Positions 1 through 5,759 are shown, counted from the first letter of the stretch. The stretch is 8,471 nt of DNA from Clostridiales bacterium (GCA_021200895.1 JAJQFX010000092.1:1-8471), one strand, 5' to 3'. Notes: generated from the letters alone by a model not told the origin. Numbers and translations are program-made.

Positions 1-9
1 CTTCTTTCC

Positions 10-39
10 CCCCATTTCTTGGCGGGACAAGAAATGGGG
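10..39. repeat. perfect 12-bp inverted repeat in gene-free region
   Basis: The arms CCCCATTTCTTG (10-21) and CAAGAAATGGGG (28-39) are exact reverse complements with a 6-base loop. Transcribed from either strand this gives a stable hairpin. No T tract follows on either strand, so a simple intrinsic terminator is not supported. It may be a dispersed palindromic repeat or the edge of a neighbouring unit cut by the window. No gene is visible in 1-365; the rest of the stretch is covered by the repeat at 107-163 and the terminator at 311-350, and I see nothing further in 164-310. Confidence 0.6.
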
Positions 40-106
40 CCCGCCGGGAGGGCAAGGACTGATTTCCTTTATCCATCTTTCTCTAAGAAAAAGACCTTAA
101 ATTGAT

Positions 107-163
107 GGCATTGCCCTGAAAGGGAAACTGGCTGGCCGTAGGGCCAGACTGAGGGGTGATGCC
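107..163. repeat. nested inverted repeat, possible REP/MITE-like relic
   Basis: A core hairpin CTGGCC (132-137) / GGCCAG (142-147) with a 4-base loop lies inside a wider pair GGCAT (107-111) / ATGCC (159-163). The segment GGGAAACTGG ... CCAGACTGAGGGG resembles, from memory, the 'GAGCTGG ... GACTGAGGGGG' intergenic palindromes found in many copies in gut Clostridia. That family link is recollection and has not been searched. No ORF accompanies it, so it would be a non-autonomous or decayed copy. Confidence 0.4.
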
Positions 164-310
164 GCAGTCTGTCCACTGGTATTTTGTGATGGTTGAATAA
201 AGTGAAGTTTTAGTTTTCACGTTCTAGTAGGGGTTTTCTGTCCATCCCGCCTGCCCCGGTCTGTCATAAGTCCCGATATTGGTTTTCATCATACTGAAAC
301 GGCGCCACAA

Positions 311-350
311 AAGGAAGGCTTCTGGTACACAACTGTGCGCCAGAAGCCTT
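311..350 (-). terminator. intrinsic terminator downstream of noc
   Basis: The arms AAGGCTTCTGG (315-325) and CCAGAAGCCTT (340-350) form an 11-bp stem, and the loop can pair further. Read on the minus strand, the hairpin starts 15 bases after the noc stop codon and is followed by CCTTTTG, a short U tract. It is positioned to end the noc transcript. Confidence 0.75.
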
Positions 351-365
351 TGGGGTCGGGCTTTT

Positions 366-1195
366 TCATTTTGTCGCAGCCTTCTGCTTCTTCTTGGGGA
401 TGCGGATGGTGAGGATCAGGTCCTCCTCTGTCTCCTCCCGGCCGCAGACCGCGGCCAGGCCGGACTGCTTCATGGTCTCCAGCCCCCGGTTCAGGCTGTT
501 CAGGAAGAGGCGAATGTCCTTGATGTACACGGGATGCCGCTTCTTCACGGGCTTGTCCTCCGGCTGGGCCAGCAGGGAGTCGATGTAGCTGTCCGTCTGG
601 GCCACGTTCAGCCCCTGGGCCACGATGTAGGTCAGCGCCGCCTGCCGCTCCCCCTCCTCCAGCCGGAGCAGGGCCCGGGCGTGGCGCTCGGACAGGTCGT
701 GTTCCCGCAGCTGGGCCAGCAGTTCCGGGGAGAGCTTTAAGAGCCGCAGCTTGTTGGCCACCGCGCTCTGGCTCTTGCCGATGCGCCGGGCGGCCTCCTC
801 CTGGGACAGGTGATAGGTCGCGATAAGCTGCTGCAAGGCCGCAGCCTCCTCCACATAGTCCAAATCCCGCCGCTGCAAATTCTCCACCAGCGCCAGCAGG
901 GAGGACTCCACATCCGTGGCCGACACGATGATGCAGGGCACCTGCTTCAACTCCGCCAGCCTGGCCGCCCGCAGCCGCCGCTCGCCGGAAATCAGCTCGA
1001 AGCCCCCCGCCTCCCTGCGCCGCACGGACAGGGGCTGCAAAATCCCATGCTCCCGGATAGAGTCCGCCAGTTCCTGCAAGCCCTCCTGGGCGAACCGGGT
1101 GCGGGGCTGGGCCGGGTTGGGGAAATGTCCGTCACCGGGACGTAAATCACCCGGTTGGACTCGAACAGTCCGCCCTTCTTTCGTTTGAATGCCAT
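366..1195 (-). CDS. noc: Noc-type ParB-family nucleoid occlusion protein, frameshifted
   Basis: Repaired, this is a 276-residue ParB/Spo0J-family protein. Such proteins are CTP-dependent DNA-sliding clamps; Noc loads at its own sites, binds the membrane and keeps the division machinery off the nucleoid. Visible features are a basic N-terminus (MAFKRKKGGLF), a PNPAQPR box near residue 27, the CTP-binding GERRLR motif near 71-76, and a helix-turn-helix near 130-151 (LSQEEAARRIGKSQSAVANK). The C-terminus (KDIRLFLNSLNRG ... LTIRIPKKK) resembles Bacillus Noc rather than Spo0J/ParB, which is why I prefer noc. ATG 1195 is chosen because AGGAGGTG precedes it. Frame is lost at the G run 1119-1122: residues 1-26 read in one frame, and everything after the Pro of ISP reads in another, one base short. 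The downstream fragment alone (from TTG 1079) lacks the N-terminal box. The break may be real or a sequencing indel. A chromosomal ParB assignment is the alternative. Confidence 0.85.
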
Positions 1196-1274
1196 CTTTG
1201 CCACCTCCTGCCCCTATGGTACCAGAGGGGGAACGCGGATGCCATCGAAGGAGGGCGATTTTTTGGGGCCGGAA

Positions 1275-1288
1275 ATGAATTTATTCAT
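1275..1288. repeat. 14-bp palindrome upstream of noc
   Basis: ATGAAT (1275-1280), TT, ATTCAT (1283-1288) is a perfect dyad in the A/T-rich part of the noc upstream region. It could be an operator or chance. Apart from this dyad and the Shine-Dalgarno of noc, 1196-1353 shows no gene, and I could not place a convincing -35/-10 pair for noc. Confidence 0.3.
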
Positions 1289-1353
1289 GCAAAAAAGGCG
1301 GGAAATGCGGGGTTGACGGGGGATTGCCCCGCTGGGATACCTCCGCTCCCCGC

Positions 1354-1392
1354 AAAAAAGCCCCCGCATCCGGCCCTGGGGCGGATGCGGGG
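1354..1392 (-). terminator. intrinsic terminator of the P-loop gene
   Basis: CCCCGCATCCG (1362-1372) and CGGATGCGGGG (1382-1392) form a perfect 11-bp GC-rich stem with a 9-base loop. On the minus strand it is followed by GGC and six T residues (1354-1359). It lies 28 bases past the stop of the gene at 1420-1830, a textbook intrinsic terminator that separates it from noc. Confidence 0.9.
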
Positions 1393-1419
1393 ACAGAAAA
1401 AGCCGCTATGCGGGGAGGC

Positions 1420-1830
1420 TCAGCAGAACTTCTTGATGCCTTCGGTGGGGGTGAAGTGGTCAGCGTTCATGGTGATGGTGAACTTGATGTTGTTCTTCTC
1501 ACTGAAGCTGTCCAGCCAGTTCAGGAAGTTCTCGATGCGGACGGGGTCCTTCTCGCCGGTGATTTTAATCAGGTTGTCAATAAAAATATGGGTAATATCG
1601 TAATTGGAGGCATACATACCGGCCAGGAAGCCCTGGAACGCCTCCAGGCTCCGCACAGGATAGTCCTCCGCCGGAACCAGACGAATATGATAATGCAGGT
1701 CATAGGTCAATTCCCGCTTCGGCTCGATACAGACCAGATTGCCCTGAGCCACTTCCGTTTCCGCGTTGATTTGCTCAATCAGCTGCTTGGTCTTGCCGGC
1801 GCCGGTCTTGTCCAAAATTACTCTTACCAT
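1420..1830 (-). CDS. small P-loop NTPase-like protein, function unknown
   Basis: A 136-residue protein with a Walker-A-like loop at residues 7-14 (DKTGAGKT) and a hydrophobic strand ending in Asp (THIFIDNL, near residue 82) suitable as Walker B. It resembles short uncharacterised clostridial ATP-binding proteins that normally begin with a canonical GxxGxGKT loop; here the first Gly is Asp. It is too short for a full AAA or ABC ATPase, and no partner domain, signal peptide or membrane segment is visible. The start ATG at 1830 is preceded by AAGGAG with 9-base spacing. The gene has its own promoter (1881-1909) and terminator (1354-1392), so it is probably monocistronic. I do not recognise a specific function; nucleotide binding is inferred from the motif only. 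Confidence 0.8.
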   Translation of the reverse strand: MVRVILDKTGAGKTKQLIEQINAETEVAQGNLVCIEPKRELTYDLHYHIRLVPAEDYPVRSLEAFQGFLAGMYASNYDITHIFIDNLIKITGEKDPVRIENFLNWLDSFSEKNNIKFTITMNADHFTPTEGIKKFC

Positions 1831-1880
1831 AAGAAATCACTCCTTCAAGTTGGTTGCCGTATGGCATCTACCGTATGTAT

Positions 1881-1909
1881 ACTTTACCATAACGGCGGCT
1901 TGTTTTCAA
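1881..1909 (-). promoter_or_regulatory. sigma-A-like promoter for the P-loop gene
   Basis: On the minus strand TTGAAA (1904-1909), a 17-base spacer, then TAAAGT (1881-1886). The -35 box overlaps the stop codon of the upstream lipoprotein gene. Just downstream, a 7-base direct repeat (CATACGG on the minus strand, at 1871-1877 and 1857-1863) recurs at a 14-base period around the expected start of transcription and could be an operator. No terminator separates the lipoprotein gene from this promoter. Confidence 0.5.
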
Positions 1910-2646
1910 CCATCTCTTTGTGAATTTTTTGTTGCAAAGCCGGAAGCTTGCAGAGACGGTCGCTCTTCCTCCGCCGCCGTGCCGGAGGAGTCGGCGGAGA
2001 CGGCCTCCGGGGTCACGCCGGAGGAGGACGCGGAGGATTCCTCCTCGGCCTCGTTCTCCCGGAAGTCCAGGGCATACACCTTGTTCAGGATCTCCGACAC
2101 GTCCTCATAGGTGATATGCTTGTCCCAATCGGTGTACTCATAGGCGGTGAAGGAAGCGGAGAAGCCATAGGCCAGGGTGATGTGGCCGTAGGCGCGGTAA
2201 ACGTCGCCGCTGGTGGCCTCGCCGTCGTACTCGTAGGCGAAGTAGGTCAGGCCCCCTATCTCCTCGTCCTCCTGACGGACGTAGTTGGTGTAGGAGGAGA
2301 ACGCCTCGTCCAGCAGGTCGAAGTAGTCCTCCAGGGAGATGTCGCTGCTCTCCACGCTATAGACAGCGTCCAGGGTCAACTCGGCCACATCCTCATCGCT
2401 GGCGGTATAGGTCAGGGGGAACACCGGGAAGCGGAGATAGACATCGGCCTCGGCATAGCTGCTCAGATTCTCCCCGTTGTCCTCGTGGAGCTCATCCCCG
2501 ATCCACTGATAGAGGCTATACTCGTCCCCCGTCAGTATCCGCTGGTAGCTGCCCTCGGAAATCTCGTAGTCCGAGCTGCCGCAGCCGGTGAGCAGGGCAG
2601 ACAGGGCCAGGGCAGCGGGAAGCAGCCGGTTCCATACTCGTTTCAT
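1906..2646 (-). CDS. predicted lipoprotein, function unknown
   Basis: A 246-residue exported protein. Residues 1-21 are a type II signal peptide: basic start MKRVWNR, a hydrophobic Leu/Ala core, then the lipobox LTG-C with Cys22 as the predicted lipidated residue, placing it on the outer face of the membrane. The mature part is strongly acidic and rich in Tyr, Ser and Asp, with a soluble alpha/beta-like body. The last 45 or so residues are low-complexity Ser/Glu/Ala. ATG 2646 is chosen over upstream in-frame starts because it follows AAGGAAGGG and gives a proper signal peptide; the upstream reading would overlap prfB. The gap to the prfB stop is 22 bases, so the two are probably co-transcribed. 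I recognise no named family. Confidence 0.8.
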   Translation of the reverse strand: MKRVWNRLLPAALALSALLTGCGSSDYEISEGSYQRILTGDEYSLYQWIGDELHEDNGENLSSYAEADVYLRFPVFPLTYTASDEDVAELTLDAVYSVESSDISLEDYFDLLDEAFSSYTNYVRQEDEEIGGLTYFAYEYDGEATSGDVYRAYGHITLAYGFSASFTAYEYTDWDKHITYEDVSEILNKVYALDFRENEAEEESSASSSGVTPEAVSADSSGTAAEEERPSLQASGFATKNSQRDG

Positions 2647-2668
2647 CGTGTTCCCTTCCTTTCTACGA

Positions 2669-3796
2669 TTACTTGGTGACCCAGTTGCCGGTGGCATCGG
2701 CAGTCAGGTAGGCGTTGATGAAGCCGTCCAGGTCGCCGTCCATGACGCCGTTCACGTTGCTGGTCTCATAGCCGGTGCGGAGGTCCTTCACCATCTGGTA
2801 GGGCATGAAGACGTAGGAGCGAATCTGGCTGCCCCACTCAATTTTCAGCTGAACGCCCTTCAGGTCGGAGATTTTCTCCGCATGGGCCTGGAGCTGAAGC
2901 TGCACCAGCTTATCCCGGAGCATCCGGTAGCAGGTGTCCTTATTCTGGAACTGGCTCCGCTCCTGGGTGGAGGACACCACCACGCCGGTGGGCTTGTGAA
3001 TCAGCCGGACGCCGGAGGAGGTCTTGTTGATGTGCTGGCCGCCTGCACCGGAGCAGCGGAACACCTGCATCTCCACGTCCTCCTCCCGGATGTCCACCTC
3101 CACGTCGGCGGGCAGGTCGGGCATGACCTCCACCGCCGCGAAGGAGGTCTGGCGGCGGGCGTTGGAGTCAAAGGGGGAGATGCGCACCAGGCGGTGGACG
3201 CCGTGTTCGCTGCGGAGGTAGCCGTAGGCGTTCTCCCCGGAAATCATCAGGGTGGCGGTCTTGATGCCGGCCTCGTCCCCGTCCTCATAGTCCAGAGTCT
3301 CGCATTTCAGATTGTGCTTGGCCGCCCAGTGCTGGTACATCCGGAAGAGCATACTGGCCCAGTCCTGGGCCTCGGTGCCGCCGGCTCCGGCGTGGATGGT
3401 CAGCATACAGTCGCTGTTATCATACTCGCCGGTAAAGAGGGTGGCCAGCCGGGCCTCCTCCATGTCCGCCTCCAGGGCGGCATAGCTGGATTCCAGCTCC
3501 TCCAGCATGGAGTCGTCGTCCTCCTCGATGCCGAACTCGCACATTACCAGCATATCCTCCACCGCGTCCAGCCGCTTCTGCTGGCTGCCCAGCTTCTCCT
3601 GGAGGACGCCGATGCGCTGGGTCACCTTCTGGGCCTTGTCCGCATCGTCCCAGAAGCCCTCCGCCGTGGACTGGGCCTGGAGCATATCCAACTCCTGGGC
3701 GGCGGCCTCCAGCCCCAGGCCCTCCCCCAGCTCCTCCAGGGCGGGGGCGAGGTTGTGGAGCTTTGTCCTGTATTCGTCAAATTTAATGGATGCCAT
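2669..3796 (-). CDS. prfB: peptide chain release factor 2
   Basis: A 375-residue RF2, which recognises UGA and UAA in the ribosomal A site and triggers peptide release. The stop-codon-reading tripeptide SPF is at 207-209 and the catalytic GGQ at 252-254, within GAGGQHINKT. The N-terminal helical domain (about 1-110) and the PGAGGTE-like segment (HAGAGGTEAQDW, about 135-146) are present, and length is normal. ATG 3796 follows GAAGGAAAC; a GTG at 3811 is possible but has no ribosome binding site of its own. The gene reads through in one frame: at the usual position of the programmed +1 frameshift (about residues 26-29, GLGL) there is no in-frame UGA. This copy therefore lacks the self-regulatory frameshift seen in most bacteria. 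Transcription probably starts near 3911. Confidence 0.97.
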   Translation of the reverse strand: MASIKFDEYRTKLHNLAPALEELGEGLGLEAAAQELDMLQAQSTAEGFWDDADKAQKVTQRIGVLQEKLGSQQKRLDAVEDMLVMCEFGIEEDDDSMLEELESSYAALEADMEEARLATLFTGEYDNSDCMLTIHAGAGGTEAQDWASMLFRMYQHWAAKHNLKCETLDYEDGDEAGIKTATLMISGENAYGYLRSEHGVHRLVRISPFDSNARRQTSFAAVEVMPDLPADVEVDIREEDVEMQVFRCSGAGGQHINKTSSGVRLIHKPTGVVVSSTQERSQFQNKDTCYRMLRDKLVQLQLQAHAEKISDLKGVQLKIEWGSQIRSYVFMPYQMVKDLRTGYETSNVNGVMDGDLDGFINAYLTADATGNWVTK

Positions 3797-3917
3797 GTTT
3801 CCTTCACTCACTTATTCTGAACTTTAAAATTTCGGTGCTGTCTCTCTGCCGGAGCGCTACAGGAATCGATTCCCCATGCTGCTGTCCCTCGCGTTCCGTT
3901 TTATCATCCGTTTCTCC

Positions 3918-3946
3918 ATTATAAGGGAAAAGGCGGGCCGTGTAAA
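3918..3946 (-). promoter_or_regulatory. sigma-A promoter for prfB
   Basis: On the minus strand TTTACA (3941-3946), a 17-base spacer, then a perfect TATAAT (3918-3923). Start of transcription is expected near 3911, giving a leader of about 115 bases before ATG 3796. The leader contains the perfect palindrome GGAATCGATTCC (3862-3873), with no obvious terminator-like hairpin. The promoter points away from the toxin-antitoxin relic and from metY. Confidence 0.8.
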
Positions 3947-4043
3947 GGAGTTTACGCAGAAAATTGGAACTGATTTCAGGGTGCCGTGGTCTTTCCAAAA
4001 GGCAAGAAGTGCGGATTTTGTCAACGGGAACCTTCCAGGTATG

Positions 4044-4072
4044 TTGACAAATTTCTTTAATGGGTATATAAT
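4044..4072 (+). promoter_or_regulatory. perfect-consensus promoter of the antisense RNA
   Basis: TTGACA (4044-4049), a 17-base spacer, then TATAAT (4067-4072), a full match to both sigma-A boxes at ideal spacing. Expected start is at about 4079. No plausible protein gene starts downstream before the hairpin at 4121-4162, so it drives a short RNA. A strong constitutive promoter is typical for the antitoxin RNA of type I systems. Confidence 0.9.
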
Positions 4073-4078
4073 AAAGAT

Positions 4079-4166
4079 ACAAAAAGGACGCTGTCCGGTA
4101 GCGGTTCGCCCCTATGTCACAGAAGTAACCGCCACAAGTTGCAGCGAGGGGCGGTTACTTCTTTTT
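4079..4166 (+). ncRNA. small antisense RNA, predicted type I antitoxin
   Basis: An RNA of about 88 nt bounded by the perfect promoter upstream and a 13-bp terminator hairpin with a T5 tract. Its 5' part holds a small hairpin GGACGCTGTCC (4086-4096) and the segment 4097-4112. Its 3' part is complementary to the end of the minus-strand toxin ORF (4155-4166) and to the toxin transcript's terminator region. The convergent, terminator-sharing layout matches Fst/RNA II and TxpA/RatA-type systems. I recall near-identical 5' sequence beside short holin-like toxin genes in other Clostridia, but have not searched. That an RNA is made is well supported; its antitoxin role is inferred. Confidence 0.7.
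4121..4166. terminator. shared terminator hairpin of toxin and antisense RNA
   Basis: AGAAGTAACCGCC (4121-4133) pairs with GGCGGTTACTTCT (4150-4162), 13 bp. On the plus strand it continues into T residues to 4166, a strong terminator for the small RNA. On the minus strand the sequence after the stem is GTGACATA, with almost no U tract, so toxin transcripts would partly read through to the left. The toxin stop codon (4155-4157) lies inside the stem. Confidence 0.85.
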
Positions 4167-4237
4167 GATAATCTGAATGAACAGATTCAAATACCTATGA
4201 TGACAAGACAGAATTGAAACAAATCTGATGTGTTCAT
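4155..4237 (-). pseudogene. frameshifted holin-like type I toxin (Hol-Tox/Fst/TxpA-like)
   Basis: ATG 4237 opens MNTSDLFQFCLVIIGI and hits TGA at 4187-4189. In the next frame, directly adjoining, LNLFIQIIKKK ends at TAA 4155-4157. Restoring one T in the run at 4189-4191 (AAA on the plus strand) joins them into a toxin of about 27 residues: a short polar start, one membrane-spanning hydrophobic stretch, and a Lys-rich tail. That is the layout of the small holin-like toxins of Firmicutes type I systems, which act on the cell's own membrane. A G-rich ribosome binding site (minus-strand AAAGGGGGG, 4247-4255) lies 9 bases upstream. The tail and stop run into the shared terminator. As given, only 16 residues would be made, probably inactive. 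The ORF is far too short to prove by itself; the surrounding regulatory architecture is the main support. Confidence 0.65.
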
Positions 4238-4238
4238 C

Positions 4239-4286
4239 GGGCAGCGCCCCCCTTTCCGTAAAAATGGGGGTGCAAAGAAGCTGCCC
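4239..4286 (-). promoter_or_regulatory. hairpin sequestering the toxin Shine-Dalgarno
   Basis: GGGCAGC (4239-4245) pairs with GCTGCCC (4280-4286), and inside it GCCCCCC (4246-4252) pairs with GGGGGTGC (4266-4273) with one bulged base. The minus-strand G-rich ribosome binding site of the toxin is buried in this stem of about 14 bp, ending one base before ATG 4237. Buried ribosome binding sites are a hallmark of type I toxin mRNAs. Confidence 0.7.
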
Positions 4287-4348
4287 CCGAAAAGGGGCAA
4301 ACCGCTACCATATTGGACAGCGTCCGGTTTCCAAGAAAACCGTCTCTC

Positions 4349-4377
4349 AGAATATCACATTCGACAGGAAAAGACAA
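4349..4377 (-). promoter_or_regulatory. candidate promoter of the toxin mRNA
   Basis: On the minus strand TTGTCT (4372-4377), a 17-base spacer, then TATTCT (4349-4354), four of six matches in each box with ideal spacing. Expected start near 4342, which puts the right repeat arm at the 5' end of the mRNA and leaves a leader of about 105 bases before ATG 4237. It is much weaker than the antisense promoter. Confidence 0.45.
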
Positions 4378-4431
4378 GCGTCTTTTTTATCATGTGGATG
4401 TTTCCATATTGAGATGAAAGGAAGAACTTCC

Positions 4432-5721
4432 ATGAGCAACTATAAAATGAACACCAAATGCGTCCAGTCCGGCTACACCCCCGGCAACGGCGAACCCCGT
4501 CAAATCCCCATCGTCCAATCCACTACCTTTAAATACGACACCAGCGAGGATATGGGCAAGCTGTTCGACCTGGAGGCGTCCGGCTATTTCTACACCCGGC
4601 TGCAAAACCCCACCAACGACTATGTTGCGGCCAAAATCGCCGACATGGAGGGCGGCACCGCCGCCATGCTGACCTCCTCCGGTCAGGCAGCCAACTTCTT
4701 CGCCCTGTTCAACATCTGCCAGTGCGGCGACCATATCGTGGCCTCCTCCTCCATCTACGGCGGCACATTCAACCTGATTTCCGTCACCATGGCGAAAATG
4801 GGCATCACCACCACCTTCGTCTCCCCGGACTGCACCGAGGAGGAGCTGAACGCCGCCTTCCAGCCCAACACCAAGGCCGTCTTTGGCGAGACCATCGCCA
4901 ACCCCGCCCTGACCGTGCTGGACATCGAGCTGTTCGCCAAGGCTGCCCACGCCCACGGCGTTCCCCTGATCATCGACAACACCTTCGCCACCCCGGTGAA
5001 CTGCCGCCCCTTCGAGTGGGGGGCCGACATCGTCACCCACTCCACCACCAAGTACATGGACGGCCACGGGGCCGCCGTGGGCGGTGCCATTGTGGACTCC
5101 GGCAAGTTTGACTGGATGGCCCACGCGGACAAGTTCCCCGGCCTCTGCACCCCCGACGAATCCTATCACGGCATCACCTATGCTGAGAAGTTCGGCAAGG
5201 AGGGGGCCTTCATCACGAAATGCACCGCCCAACTCATGCGGGACTTCGGCTCCATCCAGTCCCCCCAGAACGCCTTCTTGCTGAACCTGGGGCTGGAGAG
5301 CCTCCACGTCCGGATGCAGCGGCACTGTGAGAACGGCCTGGCGGTGGCTACCTTCCTCCAGAGCCATCCCAAGGTGGCCTATGTGAACTACTGTGACCTC
5401 CCCGGCGACAAGTATCACGCTCTGGCCCAGAAGTACCTCCCCAGCGGCTCCTGCGGCGTGGTGTCCTTCGGCCTGAAGGGTGGCCGGGAGGCGGCCTCCG
5501 TCTTTATGAAGGCGCTGAAGCTGGCCGCCATTGAGACCCATGTGGCCGACGCCCGCACCTGCTGCCTGAACCCCGCCTCCTCCACCCATCGCCAGATGAA
5601 CGATGAGCAGCTGAAGGAGGCCGGCGTACCGGCGGAGCTGGTGCGGATGAGCTGCGGCATTGAGGATAAGGAAGACCTCATTGCCGACCTGGCCCAGGCT
5701 CTGGACAAAATCCCGGACTGA
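4432..5721 (+). CDS. metY: O-acetylhomoserine sulfhydrylase (PLP enzyme)
   Basis: A 429-residue cytoplasmic Cys/Met-metabolism PLP-dependent enzyme that makes homocysteine from O-acetylhomoserine and sulfide, the direct sulfhydrylation route to methionine. Family marks: YTRLQNPT (54-61) for phosphate and partner-subunit contacts, TSSGQAA (81-87), IDNTFATP (181-188) with Asp182 for the pyridine nitrogen, and the Schiff-base lysine Lys207 in HSTTKYMDGHG. Length and C-terminus (VRMSCGIEDKEDLIADL) are normal for MetY. ATG 4432 follows AAAGGAAG at 7 bases; an in-frame extension to 4228 runs across the toxin relic and has no such site. No SAM riboswitch, T-box or clear promoter is visible upstream. 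Methionine gamma-lyase is a less likely relative. It is convergent with obgE. Confidence 0.95.
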   Translation: MSNYKMNTKCVQSGYTPGNGEPRQIPIVQSTTFKYDTSEDMGKLFDLEASGYFYTRLQNPTNDYVAAKIADMEGGTAAMLTSSGQAANFFALFNICQCGDHIVASSSIYGGTFNLISVTMAKMGITTTFVSPDCTEEELNAAFQPNTKAVFGETIANPALTVLDIELFAKAAHAHGVPLIIDNTFATPVNCRPFEWGADIVTHSTTKYMDGHGAAVGGAIVDSGKFDWMAHADKFPGLCTPDESYHGITYAEKFGKEGAFITKCTAQLMRDFGSIQSPQNAFLLNLGLESLHVRMQRHCENGLAVATFLQSHPKVAYVNYCDLPGDKYHALAQKYLPSGSCGVVSFGLKGGREAASVFMKALKLAAIETHVADARTCCLNPASSTHRQMNDEQLKEAGVPAELVRMSCGIEDKEDLIADLAQALDKIPD

Positions 5722-5759
5722 GAACGTACCCCAGGGAATCTCTGAACAAAGCAAACCAA

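Larger units (their letters stand above)
4086..4325. repeat. long-range inverted repeat around the toxin locus
   Basis: The left arm is GGACGCTGTCC (4086-4096) plus GGTAGCGGTTCGCCCC (4097-4112). The right arm is GGGGCAAACCGCTACC (4294-4309) and GGACAGCGTCC (4315-4325). They are reverse complements across 27 positions with one mismatch and a 5-base insertion (ATATT, 4310-4314) in the right arm. The arms lie near the two ends of the toxin transcription unit, so a minus-strand RNA spanning both could pair its 5' and 3' ends. Confidence 0.85.

Noticed and set aside
210..226. parS-like match (TTTTCACGTTCT) near noc
   Set aside because: Only one half resembles the parS palindrome TGTTTCACGTGAAACA; the other half does not match.
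2588..3820. Long plus-strand ORF (410 codons) opposite prfB
   Set aside because: It is the antisense shadow of a fully recognisable RF2 and has shadow-like composition (runs of Val, Leu, Gly, His).
3804..4082. 92-codon minus-strand ORF upstream of prfB
   Set aside because: It covers the prfB promoter and leader, overlaps the antisense promoter region, and shows no domain or ribosome binding site.
4369..4388. AAAAGAC-AAGC-GTCTTTT hairpin as a metY attenuator
   Set aside because: Only three GC-containing pairs in the stem and no competing antiterminator; it also overlaps the candidate toxin -35 box, so chance is likely.
4228..4431. N-terminal extension of metY
   Set aside because: It runs through the toxin-locus hairpins, has no ribosome binding site at its start, and MetY proteins begin near ATG 4432.
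4130..4431. SAM riboswitch or T-box leader for metY
   Set aside because: Expected because metY is often controlled this way, but I see no S-box core and no T-box sequence; the hairpins are explained by the toxin locus.
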